64,000 nucleotides of DNA, taken from JALZAI01 sp038207565 (lineage in GTDB: Bacteria; Actinomycetota; Actinomycetes; Mycobacteriales; Jatrophihabitantaceae). The notes below the pieces were generated by a model. The model searched no databases and was not told the origin of the DNA. It was given only the letters and a program-made list of their open reading frames with translations. The DNA lies in contig JBBQZQ010000008.1 of NCBI GenBank assembly GCA_038207565.1, positions 1-64,000 on the forward strand, in the 5' to 3' direction. Shown here one piece after another: positions 1-7,610 of this stretch (within the stretch, counting starts at the first letter, position 1; each line of letters begins with the position of its first letter). The position numbers and the translations under genes were made by a program.

Positions 1-51
1 CAAGGACACGAGATGTAAAACGAGGGCTGTTGCTGTCGTGGATGGCGGGGT

Positions 52-136
52 CCAGTTCTCCCCCGCTACCAGTTCTCCCCCGCTACCAGTTCTCCCCCGC
101 TACCAGTTCTCCCCCGCTACCAGTTCTCCCCCGCTA
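52..136. repeat. 17-bp tandem repeat, five copies
   Basis: Five uninterrupted identical copies of CCAGTTCTCCCCCGCTA occupy the first part of the window, followed by a partial unit (CCAG). The array begins abruptly and its last copy overlaps the truncated 3' end of a DsbA-like remnant. On the minus strand the unit reads TAGCGGGGGAGAACTGG, which places in-frame stops in that remnant. Replication slippage in degenerating DNA is the simplest explanation. An array of short protein-binding sites is an alternative that the sequence cannot exclude. Confidence 0.9.
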
Positions 137-338
137 CCAGCAATGCAGTGGCATCGGCCAGCTCGGCTGCGAGCCGGTCGTCGGCGCCTGCCGGCCGCAC
201 CCCAGCGAGAGGCAGCTGCGGGCAGCGCTCGACGGCGCGCCGGTCGACCCTGACGCCGCGGGCGCGCAGCGCATCCACGCGGCGGCTGGCGAGGAAGCAA
301 CAAGGACGACTGAAGTCGCCGTAGATGCTGATGCTCAT
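117..338 (-). pseudogene. DsbA-family oxidoreductase remnant (N-terminal fragment)
   Basis: The fragment starts MSISIYGDFS and then matches the beginning of actinobacterial DsbA/FrnE-like proteins, including the stretch FLASRRVDALRARG. Only about 73 residues remain before the frame runs into the 17-bp repeat array and stops; a full member has about 200 residues. The active-site region, usually CPFC in this family, reads RPCC, so the catalytic motif is also damaged. It lies among other fragments on the same strand. I infer a dead gene. Family assignment rests on recognition of the N-terminal strand-helix pattern and has not been checked by search. Confidence 0.5.
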
Positions 339-481
339 TGGCGCGTCATGGTGTGTGCCTGCGACAGATCTGGACCCGCCAGTGCCCGGCACCTTGCTCC
401 AGGATCGTGCCTGCCGCGCAGCGGGCGCGCCCTCCTAGAACACCGCTCACCCGACCGATCGGCCCCGGCGGCTGCGATTGC

Positions 482-814
482 TCAGGGCAACTTGGCCACC
501 GTCAGCAGGACCGCGGAGTCCTTGAGCGCGTGCAGGCTGTGCCGGGCGTTGGGGATCTTCAACAAGTCTCCCGCCCGGCCCTCCCAGGACGCTTCGCCGG
601 ACGACAACCGGACACGTCCGCGCAACACATACAGCGTGGCCTCTCCCGGGTTCTCGTGTTCGCCCAGCTCGGAGCCGGCGGGCATGCCGACCACCGTCTG
701 CCGGAGTACCCGTTCATGGCCGCCGACGACGGTATCGGCGGCCGGGCGGCCGCCGTGGGCTGCGGCGAGTTCGAGTTGCTGGGTGGCCAAGGCGTCGAGC
801 GAGATTCGTTGCAT
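482..814 (-). CDS. small cupin-domain protein
   Basis: The 110-residue protein starting MQRISLDAL is a single cupin barrel. It has the first cupin motif region (GSELGEHENPGEATLYVLRG), where the usual first histidine pair is reduced to one H with E and N, and the second motif around GDLLKIPNARHSLHAL. Small cupins like this occur in DosR-type hypoxia regulons and near universal stress proteins. The frame is open with no internal stop, so it may be the one intact gene in an otherwise degraded stretch. A longer ATG-initiated frame reaches 964, but the extra 50 residues look non-native. Substrate unknown. Confidence 0.6.
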   Translation of the reverse strand: MQRISLDALATQQLELAAAHGGRPAADTVVGGHERVLRQTVVGMPAGSELGEHENPGEATLYVLRGRVRLSSGEASWEGRAGDLLKIPNARHSLHALKDSAVLLTVAKLP

Positions 815-939
815 GACTCCAGAGTGTGCCCCCGGATCATCGGGTCGGCGGAGATCGAGGTTCGGCGGCGACTCACGCTGGCCGGGGTCGATCGCGGCGC
901 CTGGCCGGTCGATGGTCGGCTGCCGGCCGGTGCAGGCCA

Positions 940-1325
940 TGTGCTCTGAACTCGCCGTTCTCACTGTCGATCAGATACAGGTTGCCCAACACCTCGCCGC
1001 GGATGCGGATGGGTACGCCCAGCAACGACTTCATCAGGGGTGGTGCGGCGGGAAACCCGCCGCACGCGGATCCTCGGTCGGGGCCGTCAGCCGAATGGGC
1101 AACGAATCGGTGATGACCGCGCCGGCAGGCCGTTGCCGTCGGGCAGCGGGCCGTTGCCCTCGGGCAGCGGGCCGATGCGCAGCGCGAGCTCGTCGTCGAT
1201 ACCGACATGCAACCTTCCCCGCACCGCTTGACGCCCTGCGCCCGCTCGACCAGTTCGTCGATGAGTTGGTCCAGTTCGAGCTTGGGTCCGTCCGGAAAGC
1301 TCAACGTCGCGCCGGAGGCGGGCTC
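940..1325 (-). pseudogene. DevS/DosT-like GAF sensor kinase remnant
   Basis: One minus frame carries LELDQLIDELVERAQGV, the linker typical before the first GAF domain of DevS/DosT-type redox or oxygen sensors. A second frame continues LHVGIDDELALRIGPLPEG, and the first frame resumes with LLGVPIRIRGEVLGNLYL, a very characteristic end of that GAF domain. The pieces need at least two frame changes to join, and no histidine kinase part follows. Two near-copies of CCGTTGCCSTCGGGCAGCGG around 1133-1170 show a local duplication that would break the frame. This is a broken GAF fragment with no plausible product. Confidence 0.55.
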
Positions 1326-1375
1326 CATAAGCTGACTGCAGACCGGTCGCGCAGCGCTCAAGGCCGTTCGGACGA

Positions 1376-1594
1376 GCACATCGACCAAGCGACGCCGCCG
1401 GGTCGCGGGCGTCAGTGCGGCTCGGCCAGCTCGCAGCAACACATGAGGGAAGCCGGTGATGCCGAGCTCGCGCCGCAAGGCGGAGCGGGCCGAGGCGACT
1501 TCGACGACCTGCGTCAGCGGGCTCGCGACGTAGCCGCGTCGGGTGAGCTCGAGGAGCACGCGTTCGAGTGCCTCGCCGGCCCGCAGCCGGTTCG
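1376..1594 (-). pseudogene. Acg-like nitroreductase C-terminal remnant
   Basis: The frame reads LERVLLELTRRGYVASPLTQ and continues to HVLLRAGRAALTPATRRR, which resembles the C-terminal end of the Acg/Rv3131-type putative nitroreductases of the mycobacterial DosR regulon. The preceding 250 residues, which hold the nitroreductase core, are absent. An alcohol dehydrogenase tail ends only 1 base upstream. The fragment then runs without a stop into the GAF remnant, so the junction is a deletion scar rather than a gene boundary. Identification is by motif recognition only. Confidence 0.5.
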
Positions 1595-1595
1595 A

Positions 1596-1899
1596 CTACT
1601 TGCGCAGCACGAGCTTGAGAGCGCCGGTGTCTGCCGCGCGGCTGAACACGTTGTAGTCGTCGACGATCTCGTCGGCCCGTCGGCAGGATATCGGCGAAGC
1701 ATGAGCACCGCTTCGTTGTCCATGCCCGGCGGGATCGGAAAAGTGGACGTATCGGCGAACGGCACCCGGACAAACTCGGCCTGCGTTCCGTCGATCCGGT
1801 AGCCGAGTATCCAGCTGCCGCCCCCGAGACATCGCCCATAGTGCCCTTCGCGGCAGCGACCGCAGCACGCGCTCACGCACGCCATCAGCACCCGATCGC
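1596..1899 (-). pseudogene. zinc alcohol dehydrogenase remnant with internal deletion
   Basis: An internal segment reads GDRVLMACVSACCGRC, then GTQAEFVRVPFADTSTFPIP, as in the structural-zinc lobe of actinobacterial zinc-dependent alcohol dehydrogenases. Near 1690 it changes frame to give ADILPTG and then jumps to EIVDDYNVFSRAADTGALKL with a stop at 1596, which is the usual C-terminus of the same family. Both the N-terminal catalytic part and the NAD-binding core are missing. Together with the neighbouring fragments it indicates a hypoxia-type gene set that decayed by repeated deletion. Confidence 0.55.
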
Positions 1900-2248
1900 C
1901 CGGGGGTGAGCGTGGTGAGGGCCAGCCCTTTCGGTCTGCGTCCACCGGCGGAGCCCGAGCTGGCCCGGTGCGGCCTCGACTCCACAGGGGTCGCTTGCCG
2001 TCCACGCCCGTAGACATTCCTCGCCTCGCTCGCTGACCACCGACTGCACGCCCTAATGCTGCTATCGCTCATCGGGATGCGGGTATACGCGCACGCCTCG
2101 GCGAAGGACCTGGAGCAGAGGCGCCACGCACTTAACCTCCTTCTCGGGCAGGCGACCGCAGGGAAAGCGTGCGATTTCGTGATATCTGCGGCCGATTCCC
2201 GGACTGCGGGCCGGGGCCGTGAGGCCCGGACCTCCCTGTATTTCCGAG

Positions 2249-2322
2249 TCGGGGTGGCGGGATTCGAACCCACGGCCCCTCGCTCCCAAAGCGAGTGCGC
2301 TACCAAGCTGCGCCACACCCCG
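2249..2322 (-). tRNA. tRNA-Pro(UGG)
   Basis: Read on the minus strand the sequence forms a full cloverleaf. The acceptor stem is CGGGGTG/CACCCCG, the D arm GCGCAGCTTGGTAGCGC, the anticodon stem CTCGC/GCGAG with loop TTTGGGA, and the T arm contains GGTTCGAATCC. The anticodon TGG assigns proline. The 3' CCA is not encoded; the discriminator base is A. Confidence 0.93.
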
Positions 2323-2539
2323 GGCGCTGACGCTGACGTGGCTTCACTGTACGGGGCGCGGGGGGCGAAGCCGGCCCTCGCCCGGCACGACGGCGCCCGG
2401 ACCTGGCAATGACAGGTCCGGGCGGTCGGTGAGCGAGGCGGCGGGTGAGCTACCTATCGGCAGCGTCGCGCCGGCCGTTCGAACACGACGGACCAGGTCC
2501 GTCGAGTTGCCGAAGGGTCAGGGATGCACCCCTGGGGTA

Positions 2540-3598
2540 TTAGGGAGCATTGACCACATTGCGCCAGGCGGTGGCTGCGTTGCTGCCACCGTTGCGCAGT
2601 CGCCAGTCGGCTCGCCGGCCCACACCGTCCCAGTATTCGACGGCGACCGCTCCGTAGAGCCTGGCGTAGTTGACGAAGGCGGCGATCGCGTTTGCCCGAC
2701 GCATCGGAGCGTTCACATCTTCGAGGTAGGCGAATTCGGATACCAGCCACCGCGACCCGATCTGCCGGGCAAAGGCAATCGAGGGGTCCAGGAGTTCTGC
2801 CGCGGTCTTCCACTTGACGCCGTCGGTGAAACCGGCCGGAACGCCTGCCGTGTTCGTGGCGTGCGGCAACGCATAGGTGTCGAATGAAATGAGATCGGCA
2901 TAGTTTTCGCCGTCCGGGCCGCGCCCCGGCCAATAGTTCAAGGGGTGGCGTCCATAGAGACTGAGAATCGTGTCCGACATCAGGATCACCGAAACTCGAC
3001 GTGCACCGCCGTCGCGTGCGTTCTGCGCGTGCACCAGCGTAGCCAGGTGGACGATCGAGGCACGGAATGCCGCGGCCGTAAACTCCCCGGTTTCGATACT
3101 GTGCTCGGGCTCGTGCTGATTGGTGATGATGAGGTTCTTGGGCGTCGTGGCGAGAAATGTATTTAACTTGGCGTCGTCGGCGCCTGAGGCGAGCTGTGCC
3201 GGCGGCAAATTGAAGGAGTAGTCCTCGGGTGCGCTCCCGTGCTGGCGGTAGGCAGACGTCTGTTGCCACGTCGCCTTGCTGAACCCGGGGTCGTAGCTTC
3301 GATAGATATGCACCGGGCCGATGTGGGAGGAATACCACGCGGGATCGGAGGTAGAACCGCCCAGCAATGGTTTCGGCAGCAATGCAGCAGAGGCCTGCAC
3401 TATTGCGTTCGACACCGCTGTGGTCGTCGAGGTAGCGGCCTGCGCGCTAGCCGGGGGACTGATCATCCCTACCAACGTGCCTACGCACAGAGACATCCCT
3501 AATACGCGACGTCTACGGCCCTTTCTCTTGATAGAACTCGGCTTTATGGCATCGGACGTACGCAATTGCGCTCCTAGCAGTCGTGTGGCGCGCAGCAC
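2540..3598 (-). CDS. secreted glycoside hydrolase-like protein
   Basis: A 352-residue protein with a basic N-terminus (KRKGRRRR), a hydrophobic stretch and an Ala-rich cleavage region (PPASAQAA near residue 50), so it is probably exported. Two glutamates sit where clan GH-A-like barrels place their acid/base and nucleophile: E163/E165 in NLIITNQHEPEHS after a beta strand, and E288 in WLVSEFAYLED. Late aromatics (VEYWDG) would line a sugar site. I cannot name a GH family. The GTG at 3598 gives a long leader; an ATG at 3496 is an alternative start. Flanking DNA is less GC-rich than the rest of the window, so horizontal acquisition is possible. No operon partner is seen. Confidence 0.65.
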   Translation of the reverse strand: MLRATRLLGAQLRTSDAIKPSSIKRKGRRRRVLGMSLCVGTLVGMISPPASAQAATSTTTAVSNAIVQASAALLPKPLLGGSTSDPAWYSSHIGPVHIYRSYDPGFSKATWQQTSAYRQHGSAPEDYSFNLPPAQLASGADDAKLNTFLATTPKNLIITNQHEPEHSIETGEFTAAAFRASIVHLATLVHAQNARDGGARRVSVILMSDTILSLYGRHPLNYWPGRGPDGENYADLISFDTYALPHATNTAGVPAGFTDGVKWKTAAELLDPSIAFARQIGSRWLVSEFAYLEDVNAPMRRANAIAAFVNYARLYGAVAVEYWDGVGRRADWRLRNGGSNAATAWRNVVNAP

Positions 3599-4074
3599 TC
3601 ATTGATCGCGGCTTCACTTCTTTGCGCACGGCGGCGTGAGTTCAAGGTGAAGCCAAGGCCAGGCTTGCAAGAATGCGGTGCTGCGCACTGTCGGGGGGCG
3701 AACGAAAGGCAGAGCATAGCGTACTTAATCGTCTAAGAAATGGCTGCGACGGAAGTAACGCAGGCGTGTGGTAATCGTGCGCCAATCTCATACGCGTTAT
3801 TTACATAGCCTACTGACGAGTACGCCAAATGATTTTCTCGAGCTAACCTCGATTGAACCTGGGTTTTACGGAAAAATAACACTGGCGAGCGCCGGAACGG
3901 TCGCGAATTCTCATCAAGGCGCCGGACCAAACCATTACCTCACGCCAGGTCGCTTGCGCGGGGCACCGTCATGCCGATGACTGTGCGGCCTCGACGCATC
4001 GGGATCCGCAAACGGGCTAGCGGCCGCGAAGGCGTGGACAATCGCCGCCCGGAGGCTCGGGCAACACCAGGATC
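3599..4074. other. intergenic stretch of lower GC, no gene recognised
   Basis: About 480 bases separate the secreted protein from the PaaX gene. The DNA from roughly 3600 to 3940 is clearly richer in A and T than its surroundings and contains only short frames without recognisable domains or good ribosome binding sites. It probably holds the promoter of the secreted gene, which reads leftward, and may mark the edge of an acquired segment. Confidence 0.5.
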
Positions 4075-4941
4075 TCAGCGCGGGGCGGCGACACGCCGGT
4101 CTCTCGCGAGAGTCCCGGGTTCGCCTGCTGACAGGTCGAGCACCGCGGCAACATAGCTCTGCACCATCGGCTGGTGCGCTGCGCTGAACTCGCCGATGGC
4201 TCGCCGCAGGTTCGTGCCGGGCCAGCCCGCGGGCAACAGCTCGGCGGGCAGGGTGGGCTGGCGGTTCGTATCGATCAGGGCAGGCAACAAGACGTCGGCG
4301 AAAGACCGGAAGGCATGCCGGCCGCCCTCCTGACCCCGGTATGCGGTGAGGACCTCCACGTGACTGCGGTAGACCGCGGCGAGATCGGGCAGGTCCCACG
4401 CGATGGAGGCAGCCTCGGCAGCGTCCGGCCCGATCATGCCCAGCGTCGTCGACCAGACCCGAGCTGTCGGCGGTTTCCCTCCCACCAGCTCGGCGAACTC
4501 GCGGCGACGGTCAACGGTGCAGATGAGCACGCCGGGCTGCAGTAGGCCGTAACCGGCGAGAACGGCGGAGCGCCGTAACGCGTCGCGAAAGGCGCGGTGC
4601 TCTTCCGACACGAGGTATAGGACGGCATGGAAGTGTCCGGGCCAGTGCTGCGCAGACGCCATCGCCTGGTCGCGGATCCGTGTGAACGCCTCGGCGAACG
4701 AGCCGGCCAGTCGGTAGTCGACCTCGCGGCCGCGCGGCGTACGGGCGAGTTGACCCTGCCGGCACATGCGCGACAGCAACGCCCGGGCAGCATCGGCAGA
4801 TAGCCCGAGGTCCTCGAGTATCCGGCGCAGTCCGACCCCGGGCAGCGATTGCCGGCCGGTGACTCCGAAGGCAAACGGGACGAGCCCGACTGCGCGGCCT
4901 CGGGATGGCCGCCGCGCCGCTCGAGTGATACTTTCGCTCAC
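4075..4941 (-). CDS. PaaX-family transcriptional regulator
   Basis: The 288-residue protein opens with a PaaX-like winged-helix segment (residues about 30-90: RRILEDLGLSADAARALLSR, then RMCRQGQLARTPRGREVDYRL). It continues with the PaaX C-terminal region (SIAWDLPDLAAVYRSHVEVL, FRSFADVLLPALIDTN). PaaX repressors respond to phenylacetyl-CoA in the founding member, but relatives control many unrelated genes and no paa genes are present. It starts with GTG 38 bases from the divergent VC0807-family gene, so control of that membrane protein and of itself through the shared intergenic region is the natural inference. Confidence 0.82.
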   Translation of the reverse strand: MSESITRAARRPSRGRAVGLVPFAFGVTGRQSLPGVGLRRILEDLGLSADAARALLSRMCRQGQLARTPRGREVDYRLAGSFAEAFTRIRDQAMASAQHWPGHFHAVLYLVSEEHRAFRDALRRSAVLAGYGLLQPGVLICTVDRRREFAELVGGKPPTARVWSTTLGMIGPDAAEAASIAWDLPDLAAVYRSHVEVLTAYRGQEGGRHAFRSFADVLLPALIDTNRQPTLPAELLPAGWPGTNLRRAIGEFSAAHQPMVQSYVAAVLDLSAGEPGTLARDRRVAAPR

Positions 4942-4979
4942 GTCCGGAGACTACTTCGTCACGCTTTCGGGAGGCTGAT

Positions 4980-5675
4980 GTGCATACTGAACCTCAAGAC
5001 GACGCGGGAAAGCCGGCCGGCACGAACACGGTCACGACAGCGTGGCTCCTGCCGGTCCTGGTCAACATCGTCCTGCCGATCGTCACCTATTTCGCCTTGA
5101 CGGCATCCGGCGTCGCCGACGTCCCGGCCCTGCTGATCTCGGGCGGGTGGCCGGCGCTCGAGATCGCCTACACGATGCGCAAGCAACACCAGGTCGACGA
5201 ATTCAGCATCTTCGTCATGATCGGCATCATCGCAGGGGTGGCCACGACGGCGGTGTCCGACGACGCCCGCGCAGCGTTCCTGAAGGACTCGATCACTTCG
5301 GGCATCGTCGGCGCCGCCTTCCTCGTCAGCTTGATCGCCGGGCGGCCGCTGACGTTCTACTTCGGCCGCCGGTTCGCCACCGACGGCTCGAAGGCCCAGC
5401 GCGACTGGTGGAACGGCCTCTGGCGGCATCCGCGGTTCAGGCTCGTCCAACGTCGCCTCGGCGCGGCCTGGGGCCTCGCCCTGCTTATCGAGGCCGTCGG
5501 ACGCGGCGTGCTCACCTGGGAGCTGGGCACCTCGAGCATGGTGCTGGTGAACAACGTCGTCCCATTCCTCGTCATCGCTATCATGATCGGCGTCAGCGTC
5601 AGCGTCGGGCAGCGCGAACAGGCGCGCGCGCAACACGTCGGCGCGAGCGGTGCTGCGCCTCCGCAACCGGCCTGA
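4980..5675 (+). CDS. VC0807-family membrane protein
   Basis: The 231-residue protein has at least five hydrophobic segments (about residues 20-45, 73-92, 103-123, 157-180 and 188-208). It carries the VC0807-family features PALLISGGWPALEIAYTMRK and GRPLTFYFGRRF. Members are distantly related to the septation protein IspA/YciB but their role is unknown. The start chosen is GTG 4980 with GGGAGG about 6 bases upstream. It is divergent from the PaaX regulator, which is the only clue to its control. No partner follows on the same strand. Confidence 0.75.
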   Translation: MHTEPQDDAGKPAGTNTVTTAWLLPVLVNIVLPIVTYFALTASGVADVPALLISGGWPALEIAYTMRKQHQVDEFSIFVMIGIIAGVATTAVSDDARAAFLKDSITSGIVGAAFLVSLIAGRPLTFYFGRRFATDGSKAQRDWWNGLWRHPRFRLVQRRLGAAWGLALLIEAVGRGVLTWELGTSSMVLVNNVVPFLVIAIMIGVSVSVGQREQARAQHVGASGAAPPQPA

Positions 5676-6297
5676 AACCGCTGCTCACCGCGTCGAAGAG
5701 CGTGGCCGGAGCGACCGGGGGCTGTTGTGCCGCCGTGGACGCACTTGCGCGGGTCTGGCCGTAGGGCGTTGAGCGCCGATGCGAGAAGCTTCGTGTCCGA
5801 AGACCGGGGCCGGTAACTGCCGATCAGGCGTCCCGGGCATGATCAGTTCAGCTTCCGCGCGAACGGGGCGCTCGACGACGCGGACCGCGGCCAGCCCCGA
5901 GGCCGCGGTGCGCGACTGCTCCCACGCTCGCTGGCGGCATGCCGACGAGCACCAACGGCGAGATGGCGGCGCTATGCGTCGATCGCGTAGACATGCTGAG
6001 GCGGCGACTAGTCACCCAATCACCAGTCACGCAGCGTGCCCGTCTCTCTGTTCCTCGTCGACGAGGAACGCGCACCTCGTCGAGCGCAAGTCCCACACGA
6101 GCACGAGTTCACCCGCCCAGGCGGCCAGCCTCGACTCAGCTGGTTCTACGGCAGACCAACGCGATGGACGCTGCTCGCAGCGCCAGTGCAGCGGACTCTC
6201 CTGAAATAAGCGGACTTCTTGCGGGCTAAACCGGTTGTTGTGCTATTCCGTCAGGGCGGGTCGAATGCCTGAAGCCCAGGAGCACGGGACGCGTAGG
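5676..6297. other. 620-base region without a supported gene
   Basis: No frame here has a recognisable domain, a convincing start or the codon pattern of the neighbours. The only structured element found is an 18-bp perfect palindrome near 6051. Several overlapping frames on both strands end within it, which suggests non-coding or degraded DNA between the VC0807 gene and tRNA-Gly. Confidence 0.5.
6051..6068. repeat. 18-bp perfect palindrome
   Basis: TTCCTCGTCGACGAGGAA is a perfect palindrome with no spacer. It sits in the gene-poor region between the VC0807-family gene and tRNA-Gly. It could be a dimer-binding site, but no start codon lies close to it. Confidence 0.5.
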
Positions 6298-6371
6298 TGG
6301 AGCGGGCGACGGGAATCGAACCCGCGTAGTCAGTTTGGAAGACTGAGACTCTGCCATTGAGCTACGCCCGC
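6298..6371 (-). tRNA. tRNA-Gly(UCC)
   Basis: On the minus strand the cloverleaf begins GCGGGCGTAGCTCAATGG. The acceptor stem GCGGGCG pairs with CGCCCGC, the anticodon loop CTTCCAA gives anticodon TCC, and the T loop GGTTCGATTCC is normal. The 3' CCA is encoded. Confidence 0.95.
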
Positions 6372-6426
6372 GTGCTGTGTCACGGCAACGATCAGGATAG
6401 CGGTTGCGCGCCGCCGGGCTGGCAGG

Positions 6427-7563
6427 ATGCCGGTTGTGAACCCGTCCCGCCTCACCGGTCCCCCGATGGCTCTGCGCCTGGCCGGCACCCCGCTGCCCAT
6501 GGTCGGCCACGTGCGCATGTACGTCTGCGGCATCACGCCCTACGACGTCACCCACCTCGGTCACGCCGCGACCTACGTCTGGGCCGACGCGGCTGAGCGG
6601 GTGCTGCGCTGGCACGGCCACACGGTCACCTTGGCCCGCAACGTCACCGACGTCGACGAGGTGCTCTTCGCCGAGGCCAAGCGTCGTGGCGAGGCGGTCA
6701 CCATGCTCGCGACGCTGCAGCGAGCGTCGTTCGAGTCGACGATGGACGCACTGCGCGTCCGGGTGCCCGACCACTCCCCAACCGCCGCGCAGGCTGTAGG
6801 ACATGTCGTGCAAGTCGGGATGGCGCTGCTGGCCCGAGGTGGAGGCTATCTGCGCGGCGGGACGGTGTACGCCCGCACCTCGGGCGCCGCGACCGTCGCC
6901 GGAATCGACCACGAGACCGCGTTGCGGCTGTCGGCGGAATATCACGATCATCCGGACGCGCCGGACAAGGACGACCCACTCGACGTGGCCATCTGGCAGG
7001 AGACGGACGAGGGCGACATCAGCTGGCCCAGCCCGTGGGGCGACGGCCGTCCGGGCTGGCACGCCGAGTGCGCGGCGATGGTGCTCGCGCTGTTCGGGCC
7101 CAGCGTCGATCTGCACTGTGGCGGCGCCGACCTCGCCTACCCGCACCACGCCTGCGAGAGCACCATCGCGCAGCTCGCGACCGGCGTCGCTCCGTTCGCG
7201 CGCGCCTGGCTGCGCGCCGGCACCGTGCACATCGGCCCGGACAAGATGGCCAAGTCGACGGGAAATCTCGTGCTGGTCACCGACCTGCTCGAGAGCGTCC
7301 CGCCTGCGGCCATCCGGCTGCTCTGCCTGAATCGGCCGTGGGCGCAGCCTTGGGGCTACACACCCGAGGCGCTGCAGGCCGCCGCCGCCACGGTCGAGGA
7401 CCTGTACGCAGCGGCAGCGCGGCCGGAGTCGGCATCCAGCGGTCTGGCAGCCGTACCGTCTGCCCTGCTACACGACCTCGACGTGCCCACTGCGGTGGCC
7501 ATTGCGCTCGAGGACGGGGGCCAGGCGGCACGCACGCTGATCGAAATCCTTGCGCTCAGCTGA
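6427..7563 (+). CDS. MshC/cysteinyl-tRNA synthetase-family ligase
   Basis: The 378-residue protein has the class I cysteine-activating core: zinc/cysteine region MYVCGITPYD, HIGH-type motif HLGH in THLGHAATYV, NVTDVDE, a second zinc ligand in WHAECAAM, YPHH, and a KMSKS-type loop KMAKSTGN. It stops soon after and lacks the C-terminal anticodon-binding domain of CysS. That is the layout of MshC, which joins cysteine to GlcN-Ins in mycothiol synthesis. Overall length is somewhat short for MshC (usually about 410), and the loop has A in place of S. It may be the housekeeping MshC or a paralogue; the neighbourhood does not decide. It is divergent from tRNA-Gly. Confidence 0.75.
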   Translation: MPVVNPSRLTGPPMALRLAGTPLPMVGHVRMYVCGITPYDVTHLGHAATYVWADAAERVLRWHGHTVTLARNVTDVDEVLFAEAKRRGEAVTMLATLQRASFESTMDALRVRVPDHSPTAAQAVGHVVQVGMALLARGGGYLRGGTVYARTSGAATVAGIDHETALRLSAEYHDHPDAPDKDDPLDVAIWQETDEGDISWPSPWGDGRPGWHAECAAMVLALFGPSVDLHCGGADLAYPHHACESTIAQLATGVAPFARAWLRAGTVHIGPDKMAKSTGNLVLVTDLLESVPPAAIRLLCLNRPWAQPWGYTPEALQAAAATVEDLYAAAARPESASSGLAAVPSALLHDLDVPTAVAIALEDGGQAARTLIEILALS

Positions 7564-7610
7564 TCTTCGCGCCGGTCCTGGCGTCGACGACGTCGGCGCG
7601 GACGGGCACC

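Noticed and set aside
52..136. Possible CRISPR-like array
   Set aside because: The 17-bp units are directly adjacent without spacers, and no cas genes are present.
30..1802. A 590-codon plus-strand frame across the start of the window
   Set aside because: It runs antisense to recognisable fragments (cupin, GAF, nitroreductase, alcohol dehydrogenase) and its Arg/Ala/Pro-rich product has no domain.
3733..3980. Small frames in the AT-richer gap before the PaaX gene
   Set aside because: No ribosome binding site, domain or conserved look; too short to support.
6226..7230. Long minus frame inside the MshC-like gene
   Set aside because: Shadow of the ligase gene and of tRNA-Gly; no domain.
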